The notes: generated by a model from the letters alone, not told the origin. A stretch of DNA of 64,000 nucleotides from Escherichia fergusonii ATCC 35469 (GCF_000026225.1 NC_011740.1:62001-126000); one strand, 5' to 3'; counted from the first letter of the stretch, positions 43,601 through 54,622 are shown. Translations and numbers: made by a program.

Positions 43601-43687
43601 TTAATTCTGAATGCCGCTCACCAGTCTACCGCGCAAAGAAGATGCGTTTAGTAGTAGTAGACCGTTAAAACGAACGATGTGAGTCAT
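43601..43687 (-). CDS. leuL: leu operon leader peptide LeuL
   Basis: A 28-residue leader peptide, MTHIVRFNGLLLLNASSLRG and so on, ending in GIQN. It has four consecutive leucine codons, as in K-12 (MTHIVRFIGLLLLNASS...). It senses leucyl-tRNA supply and controls the attenuator downstream. Confidence 0.95.
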   Translation of the reverse strand: MTHIVRFNGLLLLNASSLRGRLVSGIQN

Positions 43688-43721
43688 TAAGTCAGCTCCA
43701 AGCGAATGCGATATGCTTTTA

Positions 43722-43750
43722 GTGGTACTGGATAGCCAGGCTGATGTCAA
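43722..43750 (-). promoter_or_regulatory. leuLABCD promoter
   Basis: On the minus strand TTGACA (43745-43750) and TACCAC (43722-43727) are separated by 17 bp, at the position of the K-12 leu promoter (TTGACA, 17 bp, TAACTC). The poor -10 element is in keeping with regulation by supercoiling and LeuO. Confidence 0.7.
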
Positions 43751-44344
43751 CCCCAGCCATTAGAAAGCTCGCTGTTTTCAAGGTCGAATACAGCACCTGA
43801 TTTAGCTAAATGTGCTGATATTTTCGCATAATGCAAAATTAATACATAGGCCAGATGGCCAGTTTTTATTATTTGACATATCTAAGAATATTTCTTCGCA
43901 TTTTCTCACTAAAAAGACACAGAGATAGATAACGTAAGTGAATAATTCAGGGCCCTGATTTCGTTGTATTTATCGGTTTGCTGAATCACTTCAGTGTCAT
44001 TAATTGTTAATTAATGATAAATTAATGTTAACCATTAACAGAAAAGTACTATAAACATTTAATTAAACCACTAATTATCATTCACCCGGTGCATGATTGT
44101 TTATTTGTATGGCTTATGATTAGATCAAATATGTAATTCAAACTTTATGATTTGGGCAATTGTGATAGGGATCAACCAGCACTGGCGTGGGTTTTTTCTT
44201 TATCTAAGCCCATACCTTTATGTTTTCCTAATTTTCGTGTTTGCCCTTTTTCTTATTTTATATGCATGGTAAATCATATTTTCCGAGATTATTTCTCAGC
44301 ATTCCGGCAAGAAAAGGGAGCTAAGCGTGACAGTGGAGTTTAAT
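43751..44344. promoter_or_regulatory. leuL-leuO intergenic region, AT-rich
   Basis: The roughly 590 bp between the leu promoter and leuO are non-coding. The stretch 43990-44090 is very AT-rich, with repeated ATTAAT/TTAAC motifs (TTAATTGTTAATTAATGATAAATTAATGTTAACCATTAAC region). In E. coli and Salmonella this interval mediates the promoter relay between leu and leuO and is bound by H-NS. No ORF or RNA gene is evident. Confidence 0.6.
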
Positions 44345-45289
44345 ATGCCAGAGGTAAAATTTGATCAGCCAAGTCTTTCTGAGATAGGCAGACCACAGCT
44401 TCGCATGGTCGATCTGAATCTGTTAACCGTTTTTGATGCGGTGATGCAAGAGCAAAATATCACACGTGCCGCACAAACTCTGGGGATGTCACAGCCTGCG
44501 GTGAGTAACGCCGTGGCGCGCCTGAAAGTGATGTTTAATGATGAGTTGTTTGTCCGGTATGGTCGGGGGATCCAACCGACTGCTCGTGCGTATCAGTTGT
44601 TTGGTTCGGTAAGACAGGCTTTGCAATTAGTGCAGAATGAATTGCCCGGGTCTGGTTTCGAACCAGCCAGTAGCGAACGGATATTTAATCTTTGTGTTTG
44701 CAGTCCGCTGGACAATCTGCTGACCTCATTGGTTTATAATCGCATCAATGATATTGCCCCAAATATTCACGTTGTTTTTAAATCTTCTCTTAATCAAAAC
44801 ACTGAACACCAATTGCGTTATCAGGAAATCGAATTTGTCATTGGTTATGAAGAATTCCGCCGTCCTGAGTTTTCCAGCGTACCGTTATTTAATGATGAAA
44901 TGGTGCTGGTTGCCAGCAAGAAACATCCGACGATTAATGGCCCGCTGTTGGAAAACGATGTTTATCAATTGCAGCACGCGGTTGTATCTCTGGAGCGTTT
45001 TGCTTCGTTCAGTCAACCCTGGTATGACACGACTGAAAAACAGGGCTGTATTGCTTATCAGGGAATGGCATTGATCAGTGTGTTGAATGTGGTTTCGCAA
45101 ACCCATCTGGTTTCCATTGCGCCGCGATGGTTAGCCGAGGAGTTTGCTGAATCACTGGAATTACAAGTGCTTCCACTGCCTTTAAAACTGAATAGTAGAA
45201 CATGTTATCTTTCGTGGCATGAAGCTGCCGGACGTGACAAAGGCCATCAATGGATGGAAGAGTTATTGGTCTCCGTCTGCCGCCATTAA
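44345..45289 (+). CDS. leuO: LysR-type global regulator LeuO
   Basis: LeuO is a LysR-family regulator that antagonises H-NS silencing at many loci, including cas and bgl. The start at 44345 (MPEVKFDQ) has GGAG 6 nt upstream and gives 314 residues as in K-12; a GTG at 44327 would add six residues. The HTH (ITRAAQTLGMSQPAVSNAVARLK) is near-identical to K-12 but the effector domain has many substitutions, one of the more diverged core genes of the window. Confidence 0.95.
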   Translation: MPEVKFDQPSLSEIGRPQLRMVDLNLLTVFDAVMQEQNITRAAQTLGMSQPAVSNAVARLKVMFNDELFVRYGRGIQPTARAYQLFGSVRQALQLVQNELPGSGFEPASSERIFNLCVCSPLDNLLTSLVYNRINDIAPNIHVVFKSSLNQNTEHQLRYQEIEFVIGYEEFRRPEFSSVPLFNDEMVLVASKKHPTINGPLLENDVYQLQHAVVSLERFASFSQPWYDTTEKQGCIAYQGMALISVLNVVSQTHLVSIAPRWLAEEFAESLELQVLPLPLKLNSRTCYLSWHEAAGRDKGHQWMEELLVSVCRH

Positions 45290-45298
45290 TCTTATCGC

Positions 45299-45340
45299 AA
45301 TAAACCAGATCGAATGGTCTGGTTTATTCTGCTTTTTTTA
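45299..45340 (+). terminator. Intrinsic terminator of leuO
   Basis: AATAAACCAGA-N8-TCTGGTTTATT followed by CTGCTTTTTTT lies 10 bp after the leuO stop. A perfect 11-bp stem with a T-run. Confidence 0.9.
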
Positions 45341-45605
45341 AAAAATATGAAATTTTATGCTGTATTACTGATGGGGCTTTCTCAACAGAAAGTGAAAAAT
45401 AGAGTAATCGCTGTAACTATCGATTTTTAAGAGATTATTTATTATTCCCAGCCTTATAGTCAGAGTTATTCTCCAGTTATTTCCGACTTTCATTCTGATT
45501 ATACTTTTCTTTACATCGATATGGGATTTTCCCCTAATTGCCTGAGTCAAAACGAGCAGTTAATGTATTTTGGAATTTATTGTTCGTTTAACAGTGAGGC
45601 AAGCC
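45341..45605 (+). promoter_or_regulatory. leuO-ilvI intergenic region (ilvIH promoter)
   Basis: The roughly 265 bp after the leuO terminator are AT-rich and non-coding and hold the ilvIH promoter. In E. coli this region binds several Lrp molecules; I could not mark individual Lrp sites from the sequence alone. Confidence 0.55.
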
Positions 45606-47330
45606 ATGGAGATGTTGTCTGGAGCCGAGATGGTCGTCCGATCGCTTATCGATCAGGGCGTAAAGCAAGTATTCGGCTATCCCGGGGGCGCAGTCCTCGA
45701 TATTTATGATGCATTACATACCGTAGGCGGTATTGAGCATGTTCTCGTTCGCCATGAACAGGCGGCGGTGCATATGGCTGATGGCCAGGCACGTGCGACG
45801 GGGGAAGTGGGCGTCGTGCTGGTGACATCAGGCCCAGGGGCGACTAACGCCATCACGGGGATCGCTACAGCGTATATGGATTCGATTCCACTGGTGGTTC
45901 TTTCCGGTCAAGTGGCGACGTCATTGATTGGTTACGATGCCTTTCAGGAGTGTGACATGGTGGGGATTTCCCGCCCGGTGGTGAAGCACAGTTTTCTGGT
46001 CAAACAGACAGAAGATATTCCGCAGGTGTTGAAAAAAGCCTTCTGGCTGGCGGCAAGTGGTCGTCCAGGACCTGTGGTGGTCGATCTACCAAAAGATATC
46101 CTGAATCCGGCAAAAAAATTACCGTATGCCTGGCCGGAAGCAGTCAGTATGCGTTCTTACAATCCCACAACCACTGGGCATAAAGGGCAAATTAAGCGCG
46201 CTCTGCAAACGCTGGTTGCGGCAAAAAAACCGGTTGTCTACGTAGGCGGTGGGGCAATCACGGCGGGCTGCCATCAGCAGCTGAAAGAAACGGTGGAGGC
46301 GTTAAATCTGCCCGTTGTTTCCTCATTGATGGGGCTGGGGGCGTTTCCGGCAACGCATCGTCAGGCTCTGGGCATGCTGGGAATGCACGGCACCTACGAA
46401 GCCAATATGACGATGCATAACGCGGATGTGATTTTCGCCGTCGGGGTACGTTTTGATGACCGAACGACGAACAATCTGGCAAAGTACTGCCCAAATGCCA
46501 CGGTTTTGCATATCGATATTGATCCTACCTCCATTTCTAAAACCGTGACTGCTGATATCCCGATTGTTGGAGATGCCCGCCAGGTCCTTGAACAAATGCT
46601 TGAACTCCTGTCGCAAGAATCCGCCCATCAACCGCTGGATGAGATCCGCGACTGGTGGCAGCAGATTGAACAGTGGCGCGCTCGTCAGTGCCTGAAATAT
46701 GACACTCACAGTGAAAAGATTAAACCACAGGCGGTGATCGAGACTCTTTGGCGGTTGACGAAGGGGGACGCTTACGTGACGTCCGATGTCGGGCAGCACC
46801 AGATGTTTGCTGCGCTTTATTATCCATTCGACAAACCGCGTCGCTGGATCAACTCTGGCGGTCTCGGCACGATGGGGTTTGGTTTACCTGCGGCACTGGG
46901 CGTCAAAATGGCGTTGCCAGAAGAAACCGTGGTTTGCGTCACTGGCGACGGCAGTATTCAGATGAACATTCAGGAACTGTCTACCGCCTTGCAATACGAG
47001 CTGCCCGTACTGGTGGTGAATCTCAATAATCGCTATCTGGGGATGGTGAAGCAGTGGCAGGACATGATCTATTCCGGCCGTCATTCACAATCTTATATGC
47101 AATCGCTACCCGATTTCGTCCGTCTGGCGGAAGCCTATGGGCATGTCGGGATTCAGATTTCTCATCCGCAAGAGCTGGAAAGCAAACTTAGCGAGGCGCT
47201 GGAACAGGTGCGCAATAATCGTCTGGTCTTTGTTGATGTTACCGTCGATGGCAGTGAGCACGTCTACCCGATGCAGATTCGCGGGGGCGGAATGGATGAA
47301 ATGTGGTTAAGCAAAACGGAGAGAACCTGA
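45606..47330 (+). CDS. ilvI: Acetolactate synthase III large subunit IlvI
   Basis: The catalytic subunit of acetohydroxyacid synthase III, which makes acetolactate or acetohydroxybutyrate for valine, leucine and isoleucine. The start at 45606 (MEMLSGAEMVVRS) has GAGG at good spacing and gives 574 residues. The catalytic glutamate is in VRHEQAA and the TPP/Mg motif is GDGSIQMNIQEL. It is followed 2 nt later by ilvH. Confidence 0.98.
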   Translation: MEMLSGAEMVVRSLIDQGVKQVFGYPGGAVLDIYDALHTVGGIEHVLVRHEQAAVHMADGQARATGEVGVVLVTSGPGATNAITGIATAYMDSIPLVVLSGQVATSLIGYDAFQECDMVGISRPVVKHSFLVKQTEDIPQVLKKAFWLAASGRPGPVVVDLPKDILNPAKKLPYAWPEAVSMRSYNPTTTGHKGQIKRALQTLVAAKKPVVYVGGGAITAGCHQQLKETVEALNLPVVSSLMGLGAFPATHRQALGMLGMHGTYEANMTMHNADVIFAVGVRFDDRTTNNLAKYCPNATVLHIDIDPTSISKTVTADIPIVGDARQVLEQMLELLSQESAHQPLDEIRDWWQQIEQWRARQCLKYDTHSEKIKPQAVIETLWRLTKGDAYVTSDVGQHQMFAALYYPFDKPRRWINSGGLGTMGFGLPAALGVKMALPEETVVCVTGDGSIQMNIQELSTALQYELPVLVVNLNNRYLGMVKQWQDMIYSGRHSQSYMQSLPDFVRLAEAYGHVGIQISHPQELESKLSEALEQVRNNRLVFVDVTVDGSEHVYPMQIRGGGMDEMWLSKTERT

Positions 47331-47332
47331 TT

Positions 47333-47824
47333 ATGCGCCGGATATTATCAGTCTTACTCGAAAATGAATCAGGCGCGTTATCCCGCGTGATTGGCCTTTT
47401 TTCCCAACGTGGGTACAACATTGAAAGCCTGACCGTTGCGCCCACCGACGATCCGACATTATCGCGTATGACCATCCAGACCGTGGGCGATGAAAAAGTG
47501 CTTGAGCAGATCGAAAAGCAATTACACAAACTGGTCGATGTCTTGCGCGTGAGCGAGCTGGGGCAGGGGGCGCACGTCGAGCGGGAAATCATGCTGGTGA
47601 AAATTCAGGCCAGCGGCTACGGACGTGACGAAGTGAAGCGCAATACGGAAATATTTCGTGGGCAAATCATCGATGTCACGCCATCGCTTTACACCGTCCA
47701 ACTGGCAGGCACCAGCGATAAGCTTGATGCATTTTTAGCATCGATTCGCGATGTGGCGAAAATTGTGGAAGTTGCTCGCTCTGGCGTGGTCGGACTTTCG
47801 CGCGGTGAAAAAATAATGCGTTGA
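47333..47824 (+). CDS. ilvH: Acetolactate synthase III regulatory subunit IlvH
   Basis: A 163-residue regulatory subunit with an N-terminal ACT domain (about 1-78) that binds valine and confers feedback inhibition on IlvI. The start at 47333 (MRRILSVLLENESGAL) follows the ilvI stop by 2 nt. It is nearly identical to K-12 IlvH. Confidence 0.98.
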   Translation: MRRILSVLLENESGALSRVIGLFSQRGYNIESLTVAPTDDPTLSRMTIQTVGDEKVLEQIEKQLHKLVDVLRVSELGQGAHVEREIMLVKIQASGYGRDEVKRNTEIFRGQIIDVTPSLYTVQLAGTSDKLDAFLASIRDVAKIVEVARSGVVGLSRGEKIMR

Positions 47825-47847
47825 GAATGATCTGAAACCATAAATTG

Positions 47848-47878
47848 AGGCCCAATATCTCGTGTTGGGCTTTTTTTT
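47848..47878 (+). terminator. Intrinsic terminator of ilvIH
   Basis: GCCCAA-N9-TTGGGC followed by eight T residues (47871-47878) lies 25 bp after ilvH. A classic intrinsic terminator. Confidence 0.93.
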
Positions 47879-48004
47879 GCGAAATCAGTGGAAACACAGA
47901 ATAAAAGCGGTTGCCGCAGTTAATTTTCTGCGCTTAGATGTTAATGAATTTAACCCATACCAGTACAATGGATATGGTTTTTACATTTTACGCAAGGGGC
48001 AATT

Positions 48005-49009
48005 GTGAAACTGGATGAAATCGCTCGGCTGGCGGGAGTGTCGCGGACCACTGCAAGCTATGTTATTAACGGCAAAGCGAAGCAATACCGTGTGAGCGAC
48101 AAAACCGTTGAAAAAGTCATGGCTGTGGTGCGTGAGCACAATTACCACCCGAACGCCGTGGCAGCTGGGCTTCGTGCTGGACGCACACGATCGATCGGGC
48201 TGGTAATCCCTGATCTGGAAAACACGAGCTATACCCGTATAGCAAATTACCTGGAGCGCCAGGCTCGCCAACGGGGTTATCAACTGCTGATTGCCTGCTC
48301 AGAAGATCAACCAGACAACGAAATGCGCTGTATCGAGCATCTTTTACAGCGTCAGGTAGATGCCATTATTGTTTCCACTTCGTTGCCACCGGAGCATCCG
48401 TTCTATCAACGTTGGGCTAACGACACCTTCCCGATTGTTGCGCTGGACCGCGCTCTTGATCGTGAGCATTTTACCAGTGTGGTTGGTGCGGATCAGGACG
48501 ATGCCGAAATGCTGGCGGAGGAGCTACGTAAATTCCCCGCAGAAACCGTGCTTTATCTTGGTGCGCTGCCGGAGCTTTCTGTCAGCTTCCTGCGTGAGCA
48601 AGGGTTTCGTACTGCGTGGAAAGATGATCCGCGTGAAGTCCATTTCCTCTACGCCAACAGTTATGAGCGTGAAGCTGCCGGACAGCTGTTTGAGAAATGG
48701 CTGGAAACGCACCCAATGCCACAAGCATTATTCACCACCTCGTTTGCTTTGTTGCAAGGGGTAATGGATGTCACACTGCGTCGTGACGGTAAGTTACCTT
48801 CCGATCTGGCTATTGCTACTTTTGGTGATAACGAACTGCTGGATTTCCTGCAATGCCCGGTACTGGCGGTGGCGCAGCGTCATCGTGATGTTGCCGAACG
48901 TGTCCTTGAAATCGTGCTGGCGAGCCTTGATGAACCACGTAAACCTAAACCTGGTTTAACGCGCATTAAGCGTAATCTCTATCGCCGTGGAGTATTGAGC
49001 CGCAGCTAA
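48005..49009 (+). CDS. cra: Catabolite repressor/activator Cra (FruR)
   Basis: A LacI-family global regulator of carbon flux; fructose 1-phosphate relieves DNA binding. The 334 residues start at GTG 48005, as in K-12, with the HTH MKLDEIARLAGVSRTTASYV at the N-terminus and a periplasmic-binding-protein-like effector domain. It activates gluconeogenic and represses glycolytic genes. Confidence 0.98.
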   Translation: MKLDEIARLAGVSRTTASYVINGKAKQYRVSDKTVEKVMAVVREHNYHPNAVAAGLRAGRTRSIGLVIPDLENTSYTRIANYLERQARQRGYQLLIACSEDQPDNEMRCIEHLLQRQVDAIIVSTSLPPEHPFYQRWANDTFPIVALDRALDREHFTSVVGADQDDAEMLAEELRKFPAETVLYLGALPELSVSFLREQGFRTAWKDDPREVHFLYANSYEREAAGQLFEKWLETHPMPQALFTTSFALLQGVMDVTLRRDGKLPSDLAIATFGDNELLDFLQCPVLAVAQRHRDVAERVLEIVLASLDEPRKPKPGLTRIKRNLYRRGVLSRS

Positions 49010-49602
49010 GCGTTTTATGAAAATTGGCGCCGGAGAAAAAACTCTGGCGCTTTTCGGGATAAAATCTTATTTCCTTACCATAATTAAGATTATTCCTGAG
49101 CTTTGGCATTAACTCTTCGTAATTAATCTCTCTTTCTTATTAATTGCCCTGGTTTTGGTAATTGACACGTAACGAATAGTTACCATTGTATTGCTTTGTT
49201 ACAGGCGAGAGAGCAATTGCCGAATTAACAAACACTTTTCTGTCTCCCCTTATCCAACCCCTTGCCGTGCCCCGTGCCTGGCGGTAAACAAGGACTGTTA
49301 TCCTTATGCATATTGTCTTAAAATGCCGCCCGCGTCGCAAACTGACACTTTATATTTTCATTAAAGAAATTGGAGTCGTTTTTAAAACGGTAATGATGAG
49401 TGGGATTTTTTCTTGCAACTATTCATGACGTTAATTTGCTTCGTTCGTTGGGCGATTTTTAAACAATGCAGATATTAGTCGTAAACATTGGGTTTTTTGC
49501 TTCGGTAAGGAATGTTCCTGGCTTGACAAGCTTTTCCTCCGCTCCGTAAACTCCTTTTAGTGGGAATTTGTGGGATAAAGTGGTAATCGGGGGGAGACTG
49601 GC
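49010..49602 (+). promoter_or_regulatory. cra-mraZ intergenic region with the Pmra promoter
   Basis: About 590 bp non-coding. TTGACA (49523-49528) and TAAACT (49547-49552), 18 bp apart, form the Pmra promoter that drives the whole dcw cluster. Upstream, from 49010 to about 49500, I see AT-rich sequence, no credible ORF and no repeats. Confidence 0.8.
49560..49593 (+). promoter_or_regulatory. MraZ-binding direct repeats
   Basis: GTGGG at 49560-49564 and 49570-49574, GTGGT at 49580-49584 and a G-run at about 49588-49593 recur at 10-bp spacing just before mraZ, one turn of the helix apart. This is the operator through which MraZ represses its own promoter in E. coli. Confidence 0.85.
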
Positions 49603-50061
49603 ATGTTCCGGGGAGCAACGTTAGTCAATCTCGACAGTAAAGGGCGCTTATCGGTGCCTACCCGTTATCGGGAAGAACTGCTCGGGAACGCTGCCGGTCA
49701 AATGGTATGTACCATTGACATTCATCACCCGTGCCTGCTGCTTTACCCCCTTCCTGAATGGGAAATTATCGAGCACAAATTATCGCGTCTTTCGAGCATG
49801 AACCCCGTTGAGCGCCGTGTTCAGCGCCTTCTGTTGGGGCATGCCAGTGAGTGCCAGTTGGATAACGCAGGTCGACTATTGATCGCTCCTGTGTTGCGGC
49901 AACATGCCGGGCTGACAAAAGAAGTGATGCTGGTCGGGCAGTTCAATAAGTTCGAGCTGTGGGATGAAACGACCTGGCATCAACAGGTCAGGGAAGATAT
50001 CGACGCTGAACAGTCTATTACCGAAAACTTATCGGAACGACTGCAGGACTTGTCTCTATAA
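49603..50061 (+). CDS. mraZ: Transcriptional regulator MraZ
   Basis: MraZ is a SpoVT/AbrB-like DNA-binding protein that forms rings and represses the dcw promoter. The 152 residues contain two MraZ repeats, with the motif [13 protein letters not shown] near the N-terminus and its degenerate repeat [14 protein letters not shown] near residue 85. It is the first gene of the dcw cluster. Confidence 0.98.
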
Positions 50062-50062
50062 A

Positions 50063-51004
50063 ATGATGGAAAACTATAAACATACCACGGTACTGCTGGA
50101 CGAAGCCGTAAATGGCCTCAATATCCGTCCTGACGGTATCTACATTGATGGAACTTTTGGTCGCGGTGGTCACTCACGTCTGATCCTCTCGCAGCTTGGC
50201 GAAGAGGGGCGTTTGCTGGCGATCGATCGCGACCCGCAGGCTATCGCCGTTGCGAAGACTATTGATGATCCGCGCTTCTCCATCATCCACGGACCTTTCT
50301 CCGCGCTGGGCGAATATGTTGCCGAGCGCGATCTTATCGGCAAGATCGACGGCATTCTCCTCGATCTTGGCGTCTCTTCACCGCAACTTGATGATGCTGA
50401 ACGCGGCTTTTCCTTTATGCGCGATGGTCCGCTGGACATGCGTATGGACCCAACCCGTGGGCAGTCAGCCGCTGAATGGCTACAAACCGCAGAAGAAGCC
50501 GATATCGCCTGGGTATTGAAAACCTATGGTGAAGAGCGTTTTGCCAAACGCATTGCCCGCGCCATTGTCGAGCGAAACCGCGAACAGCCGATGACCCGCA
50601 CCAAAGAACTGGCGGAAGTCGTGGCTGCCGCAACGCCGGTGAAAGATAAGTTTAAACATCCCGCGACCCGTACCTTCCAGGCGGTGCGCATTTGGGTAAA
50701 CAGTGAACTGGAGGAGATAGAGCAGGCGCTAAAAAGCTCGCTCAACGTGCTGGCCCCGGGGGGGCGGCTCTCGATCATCAGCTTCCACTCGCTGGAAGAC
50801 CGCATTGTGAAACGCTTTATGCGTGAAAACAGCCGTGGTCCGCAAGTTCCGGCAGGGTTACCGATGACTGAAGAGCAGCTCAAAAAACTGGGTGGCCGTC
50901 AGCTGCGAGCACTAGGCAAGTTAATGCCGGGCGAAGAAGAGGTGGCTGAGAACCCTCGTGCCCGTAGTTCAGTTCTGCGTATTGCAGAGAGGACGAACGC
51001 ATGA
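50063..51004 (+). CDS. rsmH: 16S rRNA m4C1402 methyltransferase RsmH (MraW)
   Basis: RsmH N4-methylates C1402 in the 16S P site. The start at 50063 ([19 protein letters not shown]) gives 313 residues and lies 1 nt after the mraZ stop. The SAM motif [10 protein letters not shown] is seen near residue 30. It overlaps ftsL by 4 nt. Confidence 0.98.
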
Positions 51005-51366
51005 TCAGCAGAGTGACAGAAGCTCTAAGCAAAGTTAAAGGATCGATGGGAAGCCACGAGCGCCATGCATTGCCTGGTGTTATCGGTGACGATCTTTTGC
51101 GATTTGGGAAGCTGCCACTCTGCCTGTTCATTTGCATTATTTTGACGGCGGTGACCGTGGTAACCACGGCGCACCATACCCGTTTACTGACCGCTCAGCG
51201 CGAACAACTGGTGCTGGAGCGAGATGCTTTAGACATTGAATGGCGCAACCTGATCCTTGAAGAGAATGCGCTCGGCGACCATAGCCGGGTGGAAAGGATC
51301 GCCACGGAAAAGCTGCAAATGCAGCATGTTGATCCGTCACAAGAAAATATCGTAGTGCAAAAATAA
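51001..51366 (+). CDS. ftsL: Cell division protein FtsL
   Basis: A bitopic protein of 121 residues: short cytoplasmic tail, one membrane segment (about 36-57, [19 protein letters not shown]) and a periplasmic leucine-zipper-like coiled coil. It forms the FtsQLB complex that activates septal peptidoglycan synthesis. The start overlaps rsmH as ATGA. Confidence 0.97.
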
Positions 51367-51381
51367 GGATAAACGCGACGC

Positions 51382-53148
51382 ATGAAAGCAGCGGCGAAAA
51401 CGCAGAAACCAAAACGTCAGGAAGAACATGCCAACTTTATCAGTTGGCGTTTTGCGTTGTTATGCGGCTGTATTCTCCTGGCGCTGGCTTTTCTGCTCGG
51501 ACGCGTTGCCTGGTTGCAGGTAATCTCCCCGGATATGCTGGTGAAAGAGGGCGACATGCGCTCTCTTCGCGTTCAGCAAGTATCCACCTCCCGCGGCATG
51601 ATTACCGATCGTTCTGGTCGCCCGTTAGCAGTGAGTGTGCCAGTAAAAGCGATCTGGGCCGACCCGAAAGAAGTGCATGAAGCTGGCGGCATCAGCGTCG
51701 GTGACCGCTGGAAGGCGTTGGCTAATGCGCTTAATATTCCGCTGGATCAACTTTCCGCCCGCATTAATGCCAACCCGAAAGGGCGCTTTATCTATCTGGC
51801 GCGTCAGGTTAACCCTGACATGGCTGAGTACATCAAAAAACTGAAGCTGCCGGGGATTCATCTACGTGAAGAATCTCGCCGTTACTATCCGTCTGGCGAA
51901 GTGACCGCTCACCTCATCGGCTTTACTAACGTCGATAGTCAGGGGATTGAGGGCGTCGAGAAGAGTTTCGATAAATGGCTTACCGGGCAGCCTGGCGAGC
52001 GCATTGTGCGTAAAGACCGCTATGGTCGCGTAATTGAAGATATCTCTTCCACCGACAGCCAGGCGGCACACAATCTGGCGCTGAGTATTGATGAACGCCT
52101 GCAGGCGCTGGTTTATCGCGAACTGAATAACGCGGTGGCCTTTAACAAGGCTGAATCCGGTAGTGCCGTGCTGGTGGATGTCAACACCGGTGAAGTGCTG
52201 GCGATGGCTAACAGCCCGTCATACAACCCAAACAATCTGAGTGGCACGCCGAAAGAGGCGATGCGTAACCGTACCATCACCGACGTGTTTGAACCTGGCT
52301 CAACGGTCAAACCGATGGTGGTGATGACCGCGTTGCAACGTGGCGTGGTGCGAGAAAACTCGGTACTGAATACCGTTCCTTATCGAATTAACGGCCACGA
52401 AATCAAAGACGTGGCACGCTACAGCGAATTAACCCTGACCGGGGTATTACAGAAGTCGAGTAACGTCGGTGTTTCCAAACTGGCGTTAGCGATGCCGTCC
52501 TCAGCGTTAGTAGATACTTACTCACGTTTTGGACTGGGAAAAGCGACCAATTTGGGGTTGGTCGGAGAACGCAGTGGCTTATATCCTCAAAAACAACGGT
52601 GGTCTGACATAGAGAGGGCCACCTTCTCTTTCGGCTATGGGCTAATGGTAACACCGTTACAGTTAGCGCGAGTCTACGCAACTATCGGCAGCTATGGCAT
52701 TTATCGCCCGCTATCGATTACCAAAGTTGATCCCCCGGTTCCCGGTGAACGTGTCTTCCCGGAGTCCATTGTTCGCACCGTGGTGCATATGATGGAAAGC
52801 GTGGCGCTACCGGGTGGCGGCGGCGTGAAGGCGGCGATTAAAGGCTATCGTATCGCCATTAAAACCGGTACTGCGAAAAAGGTCGGGCCGGACGGTCGCT
52901 ACATCAATAAATATATTGCTTATACCGCAGGCGTTGCGCCTGCGAGTCAGCCGCGCTTCGCGCTGGTTGTTGTTATCAACGATCCGCAGGCGGGTAAATA
53001 CTACGGCGGCGCCGTTTCCGCGCCGGTCTTTGGTGCCATCATGGGCGGCGTATTGCGTACCATGAACATCGAGCCGGATGCGCTGACAACGGGCGATAAA
53101 AATGAATTTGTGATTAATCAAGGCGAGGGGACAGGTGGCAGATCGTAA
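51382..53148 (+). CDS. ftsI: Septal peptidoglycan transpeptidase FtsI (PBP3)
   Basis: The class B penicillin-binding protein of the divisome, target of aztreonam. The 588 residues include an N-terminal anchor (about 24-40), a pedestal domain and the transpeptidase domain with S307-TVK310 (EPGSTVKP), SSN near 359 and KTGT near 494. It overlaps murE by 14 nt. Confidence 0.98.
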
Positions 53149-54622
53149 TTTGCGCGACCTTCTTGCTCCGTGGGTGCCAGACGCACCTTCGCGAGCACTA
53201 CGAGAGATGACACTCGACAGCCGTGTGGCTGCGGCGGGCGATCTCTTTGTAGCTGTAGTAGGTCATCAGGCGGACGGGCGTCGATATATCCCGCAGGCGA
53301 TAGCGCAAGGTGTGGCTGCCATTATTGCAGAGGCGAAAGATGAGGCGACCGACGGTGAAATCCGTGAAATGCACGGCGTACCGGTCATCTATCTCAGCCA
53401 GCTCAATGAGCGTTTATCTGCACTGGCGGGCCGCTTTTACCATGAACCCTCTGACAATTTACGTCTCGTGGGCGTAACGGGCACCAACGGCAAAACTACG
53501 ACTACTCAGCTTCTGGCGCAGTGGAGCCAACTGCTTGGCGAAACAAGCGCGGTAATGGGTACTGTTGGTAATGGCCTGCTGGGAAAAGTGATCCCAACAG
53601 AAAATACCACCGGTTCGGCAGTCGACGTTCAGCATGAGCTGGCGGGGCTGGTGGATCAGGGCGCGACTTTTTGCGCAATGGAAGTTTCCTCCCACGGGCT
53701 GGTACAGCACCGTGTGGCGGCATTGAAATTTGCGGCGTCAGTCTTTACCAACTTGAGTCGCGATCACCTTGATTACCATGGTGATATGGAACACTACGAA
53801 GCGGCGAAATGGCTGCTTTATTCTGAACATCATTGCGGTCAGGCGATTATTAACGCCGACGATGAAGTGGGCCGCCGCTGGCTGGCAAAACTGCCGGACG
53901 CGGTTGCGGTATCAATGGAAGATCATATCAATCCGAACTGTCACGGACGCTGGTTGAAAGCGACCGACGTGAACTATCACGACAGCGGTGCGACTATTCG
54001 CTTTAGCTCAAGCTGGGGTGATGGCGAAATTGAAAGCCATCTGATGGGCGCTTTTAATGTCAGCAACCTGCTGCTCGCGCTGGCGACGCTGCTGGCACTT
54101 GGCTACCCGCTGGCTGATCTGTTAAAAACCGCCGCGCGTCTGCAACCGGTTTGCGGACGTATGGAAGTGTTCACTGCACCGGGCAAACCGACGGTGGTGG
54201 TGGATTACGCGCATACGCCGGATGCATTGGAAAAAGCCTTGCAGGCTGCACGTCTTCACTGTGCAGGCAAGCTGTGGTGCGTCTTTGGCTGTGGTGGCGA
54301 TCGCGATAAAGGTAAGCGTCCACTGATGGGCGCAATTGCTGAAGAGTTTGCTGACGTGGCGGTGGTGACGGACGATAACCCGCGTACCGAAGAGCCGCGT
54401 GCCATCATCAACGATATTCTGGCGGGAATGTTAGATGCCGGACATGCCAAAGTGATGGAAGGCCGCGCTGAAGCGGTGACTTGCGCCGTTATGCAGGCTA
54501 AAGAGAACGATGTGGTACTGGTCGCGGGCAAAGGCCATGAAGATTACCAGATTGTTGGCAATCAGCGTCTCGACTATTCCGATCGCGTCACGGTAGCGCG
54601 TCTGCTGGGGGTAATTGCATGA
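53135..54622 (+). CDS. murE: UDP-MurNAc-L-Ala-D-Glu:meso-diaminopimelate ligase MurE
   Basis: MurE adds meso-diaminopimelate to the peptidoglycan precursor. The 495 residues begin at a GTG inside the end of ftsI. The ATP loop is TGTNGKTTT (near 114) and the DNPR motif that selects diaminopimelate is in [10 protein letters not shown] (near 413). It overlaps murF by 4 nt. Confidence 0.98.

Noticed and set aside
49140..49340. A 66-codon minus-strand open frame in the cra-mraZ gap
   Set aside because: No RBS, no known domain and biased composition; the region is known non-coding promoter DNA in E. coli.
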